A program made the translations under genes and the position numbers. Below the pieces are notes generated by a model. It saw nothing but the letters and a program-made list of their open reading frames with translations. It searched no databases and was not told the DNA's origin. This document shows positions 46,517 through 58,859 of a stretch of 64,000 nt of DNA, piece after piece. Origin of the DNA: Nymphaea colorata (taxonomy: Eukaryota; Streptophyta; Magnoliopsida; Nymphaeales; Nymphaeaceae); NCBI RefSeq assembly GCF_008831285.2, contig NC_045144.1, forward strand, positions 17,933,716 to 17,997,715, in the 5' to 3' direction. The stretch's first letter is position 1. The number at the start of each line of letters is the position of its first letter.

Positions 46517-49500
46517 CTACATGGCGCCATGAAAGCCTGCTGAGTGCAGAAGCACTGCTTTTATCTCTTCGGGAAGAACATCGGGTCCCTCTTTGCATTG
46601 CTGAAACAAGACACGGACAGAACAGCTTTTTAAGTTTTAACCAGATGTCGTTGAAGGTGATAGCATTACAGAAAAGTAGATGGGAGACCAAGTGAACTCA
46701 CCTCGGCACGGAAAACATCCAAGGCGAAACCGTTGAAACAGCTAATTACTGCCTGTTGAATATCAAGCCCAAGTCCGTCCAGTGCCCTCATGGCAGATAG
46801 CAACAGGCCTGGTCTTCTTGCACAAAACATATGGATATTGACAGCCCTTCCTTCTCTAACCCTCACCTCCACCTGCAACAAGAAATGAAAGCGGCCTGTG
46901 AGGACTGCAGGATGGAGCCAGTCAAGCAGAACATGATAGTTCACATGGCTGTCTGTTCAGGTCAGTTTCCATTCACTAGAGGACACGGATCAGTATTGGC
47001 TGCACATTATAGTTCATGATTATTCATGGTCATGAGCTGGATCTATAGTTACAGACAATGTAGCTATCCTTGCCAACATATGGAAAGTACGTTCGAAAAA
47101 TATCATGACACTGTTCTCATGGTCCCAATTTAGTACAACCAACTTGACATTGCATGTTTTTCACTCAAACAAGGCCAACAAGTAGTCCATCTGTATCCAT
47201 CTTTTAGAAATGAAAAATAGAGAAACTAGGACGGTAAATCGGCAGTCATTTTAAGGTTCTTTGGATAGGCAGGAAAAACTTCATAAATTTTCAGATCATC
47301 ACACAAGTACGAACCAAAAGATGAGCATGAAAGTGTAAATGTCGTGACAGATTTTAGGACCAACAAATAATAAATATAGCTACAACATGGCAAAAAACTT
47401 ACTCTCGCTGGTTGGCTGTTTGGGCTTGGCAATGAACTTGGACAGAGTTCCTCCTTCACCCGGCATGGCAATGTTGGTGGTGTGGGCGTCAGAGGGTGGA
47501 AACTTGGTGTAGTAGGGACAGAAGAACTAGGAGTCGACTCAAGCTCATTGTGAAGATCGTTGATCCTCTGAAGAAGCTCCTTCAGGTACTCTATTGCATC
47601 ACCAAGGATTGAAGCTCTGTCCATCTGATGTGCCAAAATGGTTAAAAGATAAGAAAAAAAGAAAAAATTAGTGTGTCCTGTCTACCTGCCAAGATATTGC
47701 AAAAGAAATAACTGGCCATGTAAGAATGTTGCATTATCAGTAGAAAACTGACGTCTCTTATGGTACATAATCATTTTCTCCTAGATTTCCCAACTATATG
47801 GTTCCAATTCCAAATACAATATAAGGAAATTGTTTAAAAGCACAGATAACATGAGCTGCACTAGAGGAGGAGCAACAGAAATGATAAGCAAAATGGACCA
47901 AGCCATGTCATCCTACATACCGACTAGCAGAGACAAAAGGCCTAAATTGACTATCAGGGAATGAATACAAGAAGATCACACTAACTTCCAATTATTAGCA
48001 GGAATGAAAGCATAAAAGGGCGAATATAAAGGCAGACGAAGACATACAAAAGAAGGGAAAGAAAATGAACAGTCAATGATCAAAATTAAGTTCGATCCCT
48101 GCATTATGGTTGCCGGTTTGACCAGAGATAGCCCATACAATAGAAAGCAAAACTGAATCTACATTAGAAACAACTAGTAATCATTTGGGCGACTCTAAAT
48201 GCATGCTGGAGGGCTGGTTTTAGCATCAAGACTATTTCCAAAAGCGACTTTCTGACACTAAGACATGTCCAGGCGCAATCCAGTTTGTTTAAAATTTTAA
48301 ATGGTACACAGACATGTATGAGGATAATGTCATACAATCCCATGAATTGCAAGTGGAAAGAAGAAACTCTCCTAAGGTGGTAGCGGGCAAAAAGCCTAAG
48401 ACAAAAACTTGCTCACAACGCATGCTTACAGTCCGAGTAATATCATCAATTGAAAGAGAAAAGGTGAAAAAGGAATAAATCAAGAAAAGTGGAGTTTCTA
48501 ACAGCAGTTATCCGTGCATTCTGAATACAATTTTATCAAAACCAAGACTAAAACTTTCGATTCATCGCAGAGTCAAGTTGCTAGACAACAAAATTAAACT
48601 CAGGTTCAAGAGTTATTTCATGGAGTACAAGAAGCCCGAAGACAACGTGAAAACGTAAAAATTGTGTCACCTTCCAAAACTACTTTTTTAATCCTAATCG
48701 CAATTAGTAAGATACAGAAAAGATCAGAGTCTCCAACTAAAAAAATACTTCGGATCAGTCCACTGACTAGACGTTAACAGCACTAGGTCCCGCATAAATC
48801 TCTAGCAGGAGTCATACTTCACTTGACATGTCGGGATAGAGCAACTACGGCTTTGTTGGTTCTTAAATAGATGTCTACAGTAAATTAATTTAGACGCTTT
48901 TGAATATACAATCATTTCAATAATGCAACCACAAGCTGGACCAAGATCAAAAGCGCAATATTAAAACCATAAACAGGAGAGGAATAGGAAAAAGATAGAA
49001 GACCAACTTTGCTGATGTTGGGGACTACAGATCTGAGCATGTAGAGCCGATCATTAAGCTTCTTCCTCCTCCTCCTCTCAGCCATCAAGTTCTTAGCCGG
49101 CAAGCCCTTCCTTTTCCCCTTCTGCTCTCCACCATCGCCGGCCAGCGCACCCGAATTCAAATTGCTTCCACATCGAGCCATGGCAGCCGCCCCTAACCCT
49201 TCCCCTCCGGTCTCCGCGGTCATAGTCTCCTCCGGCTTGTTATCCGCCACTTCATCGGAATCATACTGGAGCGCTGACCCATCCATGCTCGTCTCATCCA
49301 CCAGATCATCATCGATCTTCCTCCTATCCTCCTCCCCACCTCGTCTCCCCGCGTCAGCGACCGCTAAGGCTGGAGCAGCGCCACCACCCACAACTGAATT
49401 TTGCCGAAGTGCGGCCCTCTTCTGAAACAGAGTCGGCTGAGCTCCGACAGGAGGGAAAATCTCGAGTGGCCTCAAAACCTTAGGCCGGTTCAGGAACACC

Positions 49501-50162
49501 CCGCTGTTAATGCACCCATCCAAGCTGAAATTCAAGGAGCCGAAGCTTGGATTCTCGCAGAGCGGCGGAATCCGGCCGAGTTGGCCGCCGGACCCGAAAT
49601 TGGAAGTGCCCATCTGGGTGTGTGAACTCAGGACGCCGAAGCCACTTCCAGGAACCATAGAACCATGGTGGTCACTCGCATTGGTACTAGGTCCGGGGCT
49701 CGGATTAGCGTTAGGGCTCTCCTGCAAAGAGGCCAACAGCCCAGCGTCGCTCCCCAAATCGAGCCCCGCGTCGAACGGGTTAGAGCAGATGGCGCCGAGG
49801 AGGGAGGAGAGGCACGGCTTCTGGGGAAGGAAGGGCGGGATTGGCGAGGGGTCGAGGGCGAAGACGGAGGAGGAAGGGGAGCAGGAGGAGGAAGAATCAA
49901 CGGGGTGGAAGAGGAGGGCGTCATCCGGCGGATTCGAAGGGGCGAAGCCGGCGAGCTCTTTCATCCCTTCATGGTGGTGTTGGGTGGTGGTGGCGATGCT
50001 TTGGACGTACCAGTCGTCGTCGAGCATGGACCTGAAAGAAGAAGATGATGGGTGTCCACCGAGTTCGTCCTTGCTCCCCATTGCTCCCCTCGTCCACGAG
50101 ACACCATCATCTTCCTCGCCCTCTTCCTCCATCCACCCCACCCCATTCATCCTCGACAGCAT
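46517..50162 (-). CDS. ICE1: ICE1/SCREAM-type bHLH transcription factor (4 exons)
   Basis: A MYC-like bHLH factor. In Arabidopsis, ICE1/SCRM activates CBF cold-response genes and pairs with SPCH, MUTE and FAMA in stomatal development. Exons on the minus strand: 50162-49008, 47624-47403, 46872-46702, 46600-46517; all junctions are in phase and give 543 aa (about 494 in Arabidopsis). The start [14 protein letters not shown] matches other plant ICE1 proteins; the frame stays open upstream but has no ATG. The basic-HLH region runs about residues 350-410: [19 protein letters not shown], then helix 2 in exon 2 beginning [29 protein letters not shown] (in exon 1) is a conserved ICE motif. Exons 3-4 encode the ACT-like C-terminal domain, from [17 protein letters not shown] to the end GFHGAM. 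The N-terminal half is Ser/Pro-rich and GC-rich. Exon 1 ends at a GTTGGT donor, weaker than usual. The 5' leader is CT-rich. I see nothing broken. Confidence 0.95.
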
Positions 50163-50193
50163 TCCAGCTCTAAATCTACTCAGAGAGAGGGAA

Positions 50194-50224
<31 letters not shown>

Positions 50225-50330
50225 TCCAACGACGGCGAACTGAACGAGGAAGGAGGACGGACTGTAAAGAGTTTATCCTTCTGAGTTTTACAGCATAAAT
50301 TTTACTGAAGGCCCCTCCCACTTACTGTAA
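50163..50330 (-). promoter_or_regulatory. 5' leader of the ICE1 gene with a (CT)n tract
   Basis: Read on the minus strand, the 120 bases before the start contain a CTCTCT run (plus-strand GA run, about 50197-50222), typical of plant 5' leaders near a core promoter. No upstream ATG in the main frame within this interval. Confidence 0.5.
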
Positions 50331-52092
50331 ATGAACGAAAAACAGCATATTACCATTAACTTTTCCGATTTGATGCCTCGAACTTGAATTTACTACCGGG
50401 TGGTGCCTGTGGTAATTAGTTCATCACCCCTGGGATAAAAGTTTGGCATTTTTACCGCTTTCTTTTTACTGTCTCTGCAGCTGTAAGGTCTCCAATTGCA
50501 CCCTCCCCCCTTTTTCCTTCATAATTACTTGTGGGAGCCAAACTTTAAACATACAGAGTGCTTATTTGTAGGGCAGAATGCTGTTTATGTGTATAGGCAC
50601 TCACTAGGTTTTCTTAAACAACATTGACTAACTGAAACAAAGACAATTTATTGGAGAGAAATATATAAATTCAAAAGTTTTTATTACTAGTATAAGTTAA
50701 AATTTAATTTTTTATATATAGAAATGTACATATATATATATATATATGTATATATATGTGAAGAAAGTAAATGTAAGAATTTCATTAATTTGATTTATTG
50801 TTCATGAGTTGTATAAAACTATTTTTAGAAAAAAACTTGTAGTTGGTCTCTTCAGCTGAAAGCTAAGCCATTAATTAAGTTAATTGAATAAGCATAACTA
50901 ATATAATCAATGCCCATAAGTTTGGTATTTCTTACTCCAAATACCTTAATAACCCATCTATACTTGGTGACCACTAATATACAAGTACGAGACCCATAAC
51001 AAATCATGTTGTCCATTTCTAAGGCCTTGAGAAAGTGTATCGAACTGGGCTTGGGTTTCGGGTATCGGGCTGCATTCAGGACGCAGTTACCAACAGTGGG
51101 CCAACCCGAGCTCGACTCATTATCAAACTCGGCCGGTTGATGCCGAGACCAAACAATGTCCTTTTGATGAAGATCATGATTAGTGCTTGGCAAAGGCCAG
51201 CAAGAGATAGACTCCAGTGCTAGATCGAAACTTGACCTGAGCTCGGCACTATAACAATTGACGCAGAGCTTAGTTGAGCTGCATGAACCGACCTAGTTTA
51301 ATGAGGGAACACGAGCTAAGTTCGAGTTTTAATGAGTGAATTGTGATTGAACATGCCCTTGTTTGAGTCGTTCATTAATTTATAATGTAACATATCTGTT
51401 TCAAGAACATACGCTATATTTTAAGTGAGTGGAGGAGATAAATCCGGGTAGAAAGCTGAAGCTCCTACTTAACCCTTTGTCCCTTATTGTTTTAACAATA
51501 TATCATGTCTTAACGACCACTTTTATTTATGATAGAACTATCTATAATTTGATTCATAAGATTAACGTTTCGAAACAATTTTGTCATTAATCAACCAGTA
51601 ATTTGGGGAGCATGGAATTGGACTACACCTGTGGTAGAGACCCAAATCCATCCATACAGACCAGTACTAATGTGGATATAGATCTCATGGATATTCGGTA
51701 AAAATTAAATTTCTCATGCCCTATTAAAGGAAGAAGCAAATGAAGCCAAGGGAATTATATGTTTTACATCTTTTAGATTGCAAGTTTTCGGACCTTAATT
51801 AAACTAGCAAATTAATTACTCAAATCCGAAGGTCCGACCCGAGTACCCAACTGGGACTCCCTCTCTCTTTGAACCAATTATGGATTTGATACACATTGCA
51901 ATTAAAAGTGGATATAAAGTTGTCTTTGATAGCCTTTAATCTAGGATCTGAAACTACATAAAAAAGTGTGTTTTGAAAGATCCTCAAAGGATCTCAATAC
52001 ATGTTAAAAACCGTGGATTTAAGGTCAGATGGCCCTATCCAACCTTAAATCCATGGAACATCCGACCTTAAATCTATGGAGATCTCATATCA
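50331..52092. other. Upstream region of ICE1 and intergenic DNA
   Basis: The ICE1 promoter should lie at its low-coordinate end; I cannot name specific cis elements with confidence. A TA tract sits at 50728-50758. No gene recognised. Confidence 0.5.
51022..51148. mobile_element. Possible fragment of the 43424-43727 MITE family
   Basis: GAGCTCGACTCATTATCAAACTCGGCCGGTTGATGCC closely parallels the right end of the 43.4-43.7 kb element, whose last part reads GAGCCCGACTCATTATC, then TTGCCAGGCCTGATGCC. The left end and a target duplication are not clear. Confidence 0.45.
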
Positions 52093-52100
52093 CCGCCGAC

Positions 52101-52298
52101 CAGGTGCGGAGGGGGGGTGGGGGGACGCCTAGGCCGTGGCCCAACCCAAACTAACTGGAAAAAAAAATTACATTAGAAAACTAAAAATATTTTAGTTGTT
52201 CATTGTATTTTTTTTCATTTAGGTTCTGTTTGGCCCTACTCAAATTTGAGGTTGAACTATTTGGCCAGTCCCTCAACAAAATTCTGGCTCCGCCCCTA
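52101..52298. mobile_element. MITE, CAGGGGC/TAGGGGCGGAGCC family
   Basis: A 198-bp element with left end CAGGTGCGGAGGG; the reverse complement of the right end is TAGGGGCGGAGCCAGAAT. The flanks CCGCCGAC (52093-52100) and TTGCCGAC (52299-52306) share GCCGAC. It has the same internal layout as 2561-2763: a GGCC-containing left part, an AT-rich middle, then TTTGGCC and GGCTCC. Confidence 0.65.
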
Positions 52299-52306
52299 TT
52301 GCCGAC

Positions 52307-55300
52307 CTTGGAACGAACTGAAAGATCCGTTTTGTATTCGATAAATACAATATGGAAAAATGGGAACAGATAAACATAGATTCAAATGTAACCTATTCGG
52401 ACTTTCTTATGGAATCTGAGAGAATGAACTCAAATCCGAATAAGATGTCAGATAAGATTATCTGAACCGTTTCTTGTTAATATCGACCGATACGCATTGT
52501 AACTGATACGGTCCCTTTAAAACTAAGCCGTTACGACGTCGAATCGGCCGATCCAGAGCCCTCAGTCAATATATTTTACCATGGTTAAGAAACGAAGGGC
52601 ATTTGGGTCAATTACGGTTGAGCGCTCTCAACGTATCAAATTTGGCGTCACCGTAAAATCTTTGCCTTCATCTTCACGGCACGTGTCTCAGCATCGACGG
52701 TCCAGATTCGTCCTCCCGCGGACGGTAGGGAGTAATATCAGCAGACCGGATTTGGTTTGGATACCCGATTCGTGGACCCCACTGAGATCCGAATAGATCA
52801 ACACTGTCTGCCCGTAATCCAAACAATAAATGAGCGAGGCCCGACTGGAGGATCCGAATTTGATCCGGTTCTGACACATTTGTTGTAGAATTAAGTTACC
52901 GATTTCTGCCACCAAAAAAGGCATGCTCCCATCATTTTCCAAACTCTCATGGTACGGATTTTGGGCTTGGATCTGGATCCACATGGTACCTTGTTTTGGA
53001 TATTAAATGCGCCCACGTGGAATTAAATCAGCTTGTGTCCAGTTCTGGATCTAGAGAGGGTGTACCGAAGTTGGATCCAAACAAATCTTGAGATCCTTTT
53101 TCCTCAATATTTGGATCGACCATCTTACTCTAGGTCTCTAACTCCATTAGTATAGTGAAGCTGTTGAGATAAAGCAACTGGAAATTTTATAAAAAAAAAC
53201 ACTAACTTTAGTAGGTTTTATGCTTACGAGACACAACAAGGTGGTCCAGCTCTTTAAGAACTCAGATTTGAATCTCGAAGTGGTCAATGTACTCTACTTC
53301 TACATCGTAAAAGGTTCCGAAACATGTTTTGTGAACACTTATGAGAGCGAACAAAGAGAGAGCGGGCAGTGAAATGAACCACTCACCCTTTTAAAAAAAA
53401 AAAAAAAGACATAAACACGAGTATAAAGTGGGTATGATATTATATCTGGCTAAAACTAAGTCGAATTCCCTCGTAATAAATTTTCTCAAAGATCTATGTT
53501 GGCTGGGGTGGGCAGTGGCCCTAACCAGCCCACACGTAACTCCGCTACTATTTAGAATTGAAACTAAAAAATTGGGTTTGGACTTGAAATCAACTGTCGG
53601 ATTCTTGGATCGGGTCCAGCACGCGTCCTGCTAGATCCATCTTATTCAAGGGCAAGGATGGATCGGGGCAAGGCAACACAGTGAACCAAGGAAGGAATAT
53701 TCTGGAGGAAGCTCAATAGATACTTTGCCGGATCCCTTTAACTATTTCTGATACCGGATTCTTTTGATCCCGATCCGATCCAAATCAAAACAATGATGGT
53801 TGATGCGACCGGTTTGGACCAGTAAAAAGCGCGTCTTTAAGAATTCCAAGCTACTTGCCACGTAGCATTTTATAAAACATCAAATTTCTTTACCAAATAT
53901 CAAAAACACCATTTCGAAGAAATCGAAACCGATACGCAAAGTTGGAACATCTTCCCTCTCGGCCCATGTGGGAAATAGTCTATCAATTATATATAAAATA
54001 ACTTTACACATTCAATTAATGCATTTTTATGCAATATATATGATGTAATGAATAACTTATAAAAATAAAGGTAGACATAACATAGTCAAGCGTATAAAAT
54101 GAACTTTACAATATTTACAAATACAACCAACTTCCATAATTAAAACTTCACTTTACAATTCACTTAAACTAATATTTATAACTTGACATAAGAAAATTAT
54201 AGGAATTTATTTTTTTCTGCTGAAGGACCAATAATGTGCACCGCCTCGGAAAATAAAAAAAAAAAAGAACCGAAATAAATGAGCACTACTCTACTGCCAT
54301 AAAATTTCAAAATGTAGAAAAATAGAAAACAACAACACATGCATTCATGTGAATCGAATCGCTTTACTACCAATTTGATTCGAATCGAACCATTTACCCC
54401 AGGACTTCGTAAGGGCAAATTCGTCATTTCGCATTTGTCACCAAGTGAAGGGAAAGAGAGCGGGGCTCATAAAAGAGACGACGACAAAAAATAAAGGCCT
54501 TGTTTGGGTAGGAGAGAAGAGGAGGGTGGAATAAATTTTTGACGTGGGGGAGGAGGAGACCCCTCCTCCCTTTCAAGAGCCCCCAAGTTTCTCGTGACAC
54601 TAATTCATCTCCTCCCACCAATCCAAAGCTGGGTCTGGTGGTGGAAGGTGGGCTCGATCGCGACCACTCGGCCCTCCCACCCCAACCTCTACTTGCCACA
54701 TGTCGGCCTCGCCGCCTCCGCCTCCCCGCCTTCCATTACGCCTACTTGGATAATTTATGCTTCTACTTAAACTTATATATCCTCATATTTTTTCCATTTA
54801 ATTGTAGTAAATTATGTTCAATTATATCCTACCGACAGGATAATAGGTTACGATGCATGAAAAGGCATGTCTCTAGTTTAATTTTCTTAAGCATCATATC
54901 TTAGCATTGATTATAAGCAGAAGGGTGCACCGCTGTAGGCGGAGATAGCAAGAGACCCCAAGAGCTGCATGGGAGCCTTTCCAGTGGTGGGTCATAATCC
55001 TCTTGCCTAATAGAAAATCAACCGTATTTAACTAACTTATTTCCCGAAGGGATTTATAACTTTTACAATTTTGTTGCATGATTTTCATGTTTTTTAGGTG
55101 TTATAAATCTAATTCTAAAGCATATCTACAAAAAACCATATGGGAAAAATGGAAATTTAACCTTTCTTAAGTGTTATGTGTTCTCATTGGCATGCCCCCC
55201 CCACTCTCTCTAAAACTTACAATTAGTTCTTTCTCTTCTTGGCGGCATAATTAAGTTAAACTTGTGAACTTGTTTAAATGTTCTAATAATAAGGTTAGGA

Positions 55301-55312
55301 TTTGTTCACTTT
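52307..55312. other. Intergenic, no gene seen
   Basis: Much of it is rich in GGATCC and ATCCGAAT words, which look like eroded repeats. 53240-53290 contains AGATTTGAATCTC, a B-box-like word that may be a SINE relic. No open frame with family resemblance. Confidence 0.45.
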
Positions 55313-55315
55313 TGG

Positions 55316-55470
55316 GGCCGTTTGAGAACAGTAACATTATGTTATTATGCATTTACTCTAAAAAATGTTTATATTCATTGGACACTTTAAAAAAATGTTT
55401 CATGAATCTGCCGTGCATGTTAGGGTAGATCTATAAAATAATAACATATCGTTACTGTTCCCAAACAGTC
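55316..55470. mobile_element. MITE with about 30-bp terminal inverted repeats
   Basis: The left end reads GCCGTTTGAGAACAGTAACA, then TTATGTTATTAT. The reverse complement of the right end reads GACTGTTTGGGAACAGTAAC, then GATATGTTATTAT. The flanks CTTTTGG and CTTTGGG may be an eroded target duplication. About 155 bp long, no coding capacity. Confidence 0.72.
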
Positions 55471-55479
55471 GCTTTGGGT

Positions 55480-57320
55480 TCGAGGTCATAGGCGAAGAAG
55501 ATCCGAGTCTTTGAATCCAGACCCCAGATCTGAGGTTTTTAACATGCAATATAGGGCTGAAATCTACACTTAGGATATCCATTGTTTGTTAAATCGGCCT
55601 TGGATCGCAACCATCAAGCATATCTAAGCGTAAATTGGATCTCAACTATCAAGCGTAGCTAAGGTTCACGCAATCTCATGTAAAGTCCATAATATATGCC
55701 CCAGATTTGGATCTAGGTCCAGATTCACTTGGGTTTGGTGCTGGTTCAATTTTTGCGACCTCTAGTTCTATTGGTCTAAGTAATTGGATCTTAAATCCAA
55801 AATCATTGTTTTAGATCCTAGAGGCTTGCAAACACAAGGTTATGGGATGCAGAAGCGCTTAAAGAGGTCACTTATGCCTCCATTGGGATTGTGCATCACC
55901 TCCAAAATCATTATTTTAGATACCATGCTTGGCATCTAAAATCTAAATGTTAAACTTAGTAACAGATCCAAGATCCAACAGGGCAAACAGGTCCAATCCA
56001 TTTTCTATTTCAATCCAAAATCTTCAGTTGACCCCAAACATAATAAACTAATTATTTTTCTTTTGAAATAATAACAAATAAACGGGAGGGGGCCCAATTC
56101 GACCAGATGCACCTCGAAGCAAACAAATAACAACTGCAGACTAGCCGAAGACACTTTCCTTAACTATCTATGTAACACCCTAAAAATTTAGTCCAGTATT
56201 GAAGATTGTGATGAACCTTTAAGGACTTATAAAAAGAGTTATTAAATAGAATGTTGTCCTAGTTCCTATATTTTTTAAGGTTTGAACCGAAACTACTAGA
56301 GGGTGGGTTGGGATCTACTAGACTATGATGCAAGCCCAGTAATATGGGCTTGGTGCGATAACTCTTTGGAATCAGGTACGAACCTTTCACATTAAAAGCT
56401 GCCAGCTGAAATGTACCGGTGATGATACCCACAAACACCAAAGCAGCCTTTAAGAAGACAATGGGTTGAGTGGAAGCTTTGGCTCTTTTCTTAAGCAGTA
56501 AGATGAAATATTTTTCCTGCTCACCCAAGATTAAAAGCCGCCATGGAGAACTCGATCTTCCAAACTGACAGCAGGATCCGGACTATAAACGAAGGCATGT
56601 CATGGCTTCTTCGTTTAGGGCATATTCTTCAATTTACTGCCAAATTCTTTGAGCCTGTAAATTGAATGGACTGTTTCTCACCAGCGTTTTTATGAAGGAA
56701 TAATGAGAGCAGAGACAATTGAGGCCTTCAACAATGAATGAGAGAGAGAGGGAGGGAGGGAAACAGTGCATTCATGACTCACAGTCCCAGTTATATCCAA
56801 TAAATGATCCACAGTGCACCAATTTAGGGCTGGGCACCTTCTCCAATTGTTAGTACAAATTCATGTTCTCTCTCTAGGTCGTTTTCTCTCACATGCATAT
56901 ATCTAAAAAGTGACATTTTTTATATGGTTTTGCATAGTGTATGTATTATAACAAATGATAAATTGTCAGTGAAAAATGAGAGTCCATATGAGTTCCAAGA
57001 ATCAAATTGGCACTTATCAATGCGTTTGAGATAATGACGCAGCTAGTGAGGTGCATCGGGCATTGATTTATATATTTAAGAACTAATTTGAGATTAGTTT
57101 AATTTTTTAAGGCACTCGGTTAACAAAGCTTTTGATATGGGACATACAATAAGATTTATAACATACTTCTTCCTGTTCTTATAGTTAATTTTCACATATT
57201 TTTTTAAAAATATTCTAATCAATAGTCCTCAATAGCCCTTTGGCTTCTTGCAGCACACTCTCCAATGCAATCCATGGGTAGGTGTGTTTAATAAGACCCG
57301 GGATTGTCAACGGATTTCAA
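55480..57320. other. Intergenic, no gene seen
   Basis: It contains GATCC/ATCTAG-rich eroded repeats and several short frames without family resemblance, including a minus-strand frame at 56259-56528 that I do not recognise. Confidence 0.45.
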
Positions 57321-57403
57321 CTCTTCTATATATATATATATATATATATATAGTGAGTGAAAAGTGACATGATTAAAAAAAAAACAAGAATAAAAATGTG
57401 TAC

Positions 57404-57794
57404 TAATTTTATATGATGAAAATTATGATAATTTTTTGCTTTGTTTTTCATTCAACTGTTCTATCATAATAGATCAGATGGCCTTTATGATTATGTTGAG
57501 TGACTTTGAGTAAACTAGAGTATATATATGTGTATGTATATATTATATATATTAATTTTACATGACAAAAATTCTAGTAGTTTTTTGCTTTGTTTTTCTT
57601 TTAACTGTCTTATCATAATAGATAAAATGACCTTTATGAGTGTGTTGAGTGGCTTTGGGTAGTTAGAGTCTATCTATATATATATAGTGATTTTATATGA
57701 TAAAATTTTGGTAAGTTTTTGCTTTGTATTTGTTTTAACTGTCATGGTAAATCAGATGACTTTATGAATGTGTTGAGTGACTTTGAGTAGCCAA

Positions 57795-57800
<6 letters not shown>
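57404..57800. repeat. Three degenerate tandem copies of a roughly 140-bp unit
   Basis: Each copy contains a TTTTATATGATAAAA-like start, TTTTTTGCTTTGTTTTT, AACTGTC/TTC...CATAATAGAT, ATGACCTTTATGA and TGTTGAGTGACTTTGAGTA, and ends in a TA tract. Copies begin near 57404, 57555 and 57690. Related single copies occur at 3755-3828 and 62290-62460. Confidence 0.75.
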
Positions 57801-57864
<64 letters not shown>

Positions 57865-58051
57865 GTTAGCTTGTTGGGGGTAATATTGGATGATTAAATA
57901 TTGAAAAGCTGTCGATAAATGCACCAGAACCATGAGCAATAGTTCATAGTGTAGCGATGATTTATTGTATTTTTATTTTTTAACTTCACTTTATTGTACT
58001 TTTGAGTGCTGGGCTTTAAACATTTAGCCATTGGATAGCTGGTTGATCTCA

Positions 58052-58122
<71 letters not shown>
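57798..58122. repeat. Mirror-arranged compound microsatellites
   Basis: (TA)n(GA)n at 57798-57865 and (CT)n(TA)n at 58055-58122 are reverse complements of each other, separated by about 190 bp. Together they form a large imperfect inverted repeat. Confidence 0.85.
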
Positions 58123-58125
<3 letters not shown>

Positions 58126-58380
58126 TAGATAATACGTATAGGCGTGCGTGCACACACAAACACAACATAAAATGAAGGGATGTGGATCACTGATTCACTG
58201 ACATCAATTTGGCAACATCGATCCACCTTGTCTATCCGTTGAATCGACAAGGGGGGAGCAGGCCTGCTATCTACTCCCAACTCCATCTCCTTGGCATTTA
58301 CTCCACTAAGGACAGAGACGGAGGCTTCCATGGAGCGACGCACCGGCAGAAGCAGAAGCAGACGCAGACGATTAAATACA

Positions 58381-58720
58381 ACTCTTCCCTTCCGTCGAGA
58401 TGCACCGCTTCTGTTCATGGACCTTTCTAAAATAATGGCTCTCAGCAGAGTCCATTTCTGCAGATTCATAGTGTCCTTTCCTTGGTAACAGAGAATCCGC
58501 TCTCTGGTTAAAAGATTTCGCCCCATGCTCATTTTATCAGCATCGGCCACAGACAATAAATAATCTCTCTTTCTTTTCTTTCGTTGAGATGTGCCTGTCT
58601 TCCTCCTCTTTCTAAAACGATAGCCTTCATCAACGGCATCGACTGTTGAACACAGTTCTTTCTTTCACTGATACGTAGCTGTCTTGTTCATCTTTCTAAA
58701 ATGATATACAGCAGTACACG
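58381..58720. repeat. Three degenerate copies around TTTCTAAAAYRATAGC
   Basis: Similar stretches of about 65-80 bp occur at 58381-58450, 58569-58640 and 58655-58715: TTC..TTGAGATG, then CTGTTCATC..TTTCTAAAA, then AATGG/GATAG. I see no coding role; open frames here lack family resemblance. Confidence 0.5.
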
Positions 58721-58859
58721 GCGAAGGCATTGATACAGACTCATGTTTTTTTCTGTACAACTGGTTCTGCGTTTGCTGATACCCATCGAACAGGGCTTCA
58801 CGCCAAAGCAGAGTGTCTAATGTAAAAGGCGGAGGCCTTTTACACAGTAGAGACATTTT

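Noticed and set aside
49510-50298. A 262-codon plus-strand frame over ICE1 exon 1
   Set aside because: It is antisense to the clearly conserved ICE1 coding exon.
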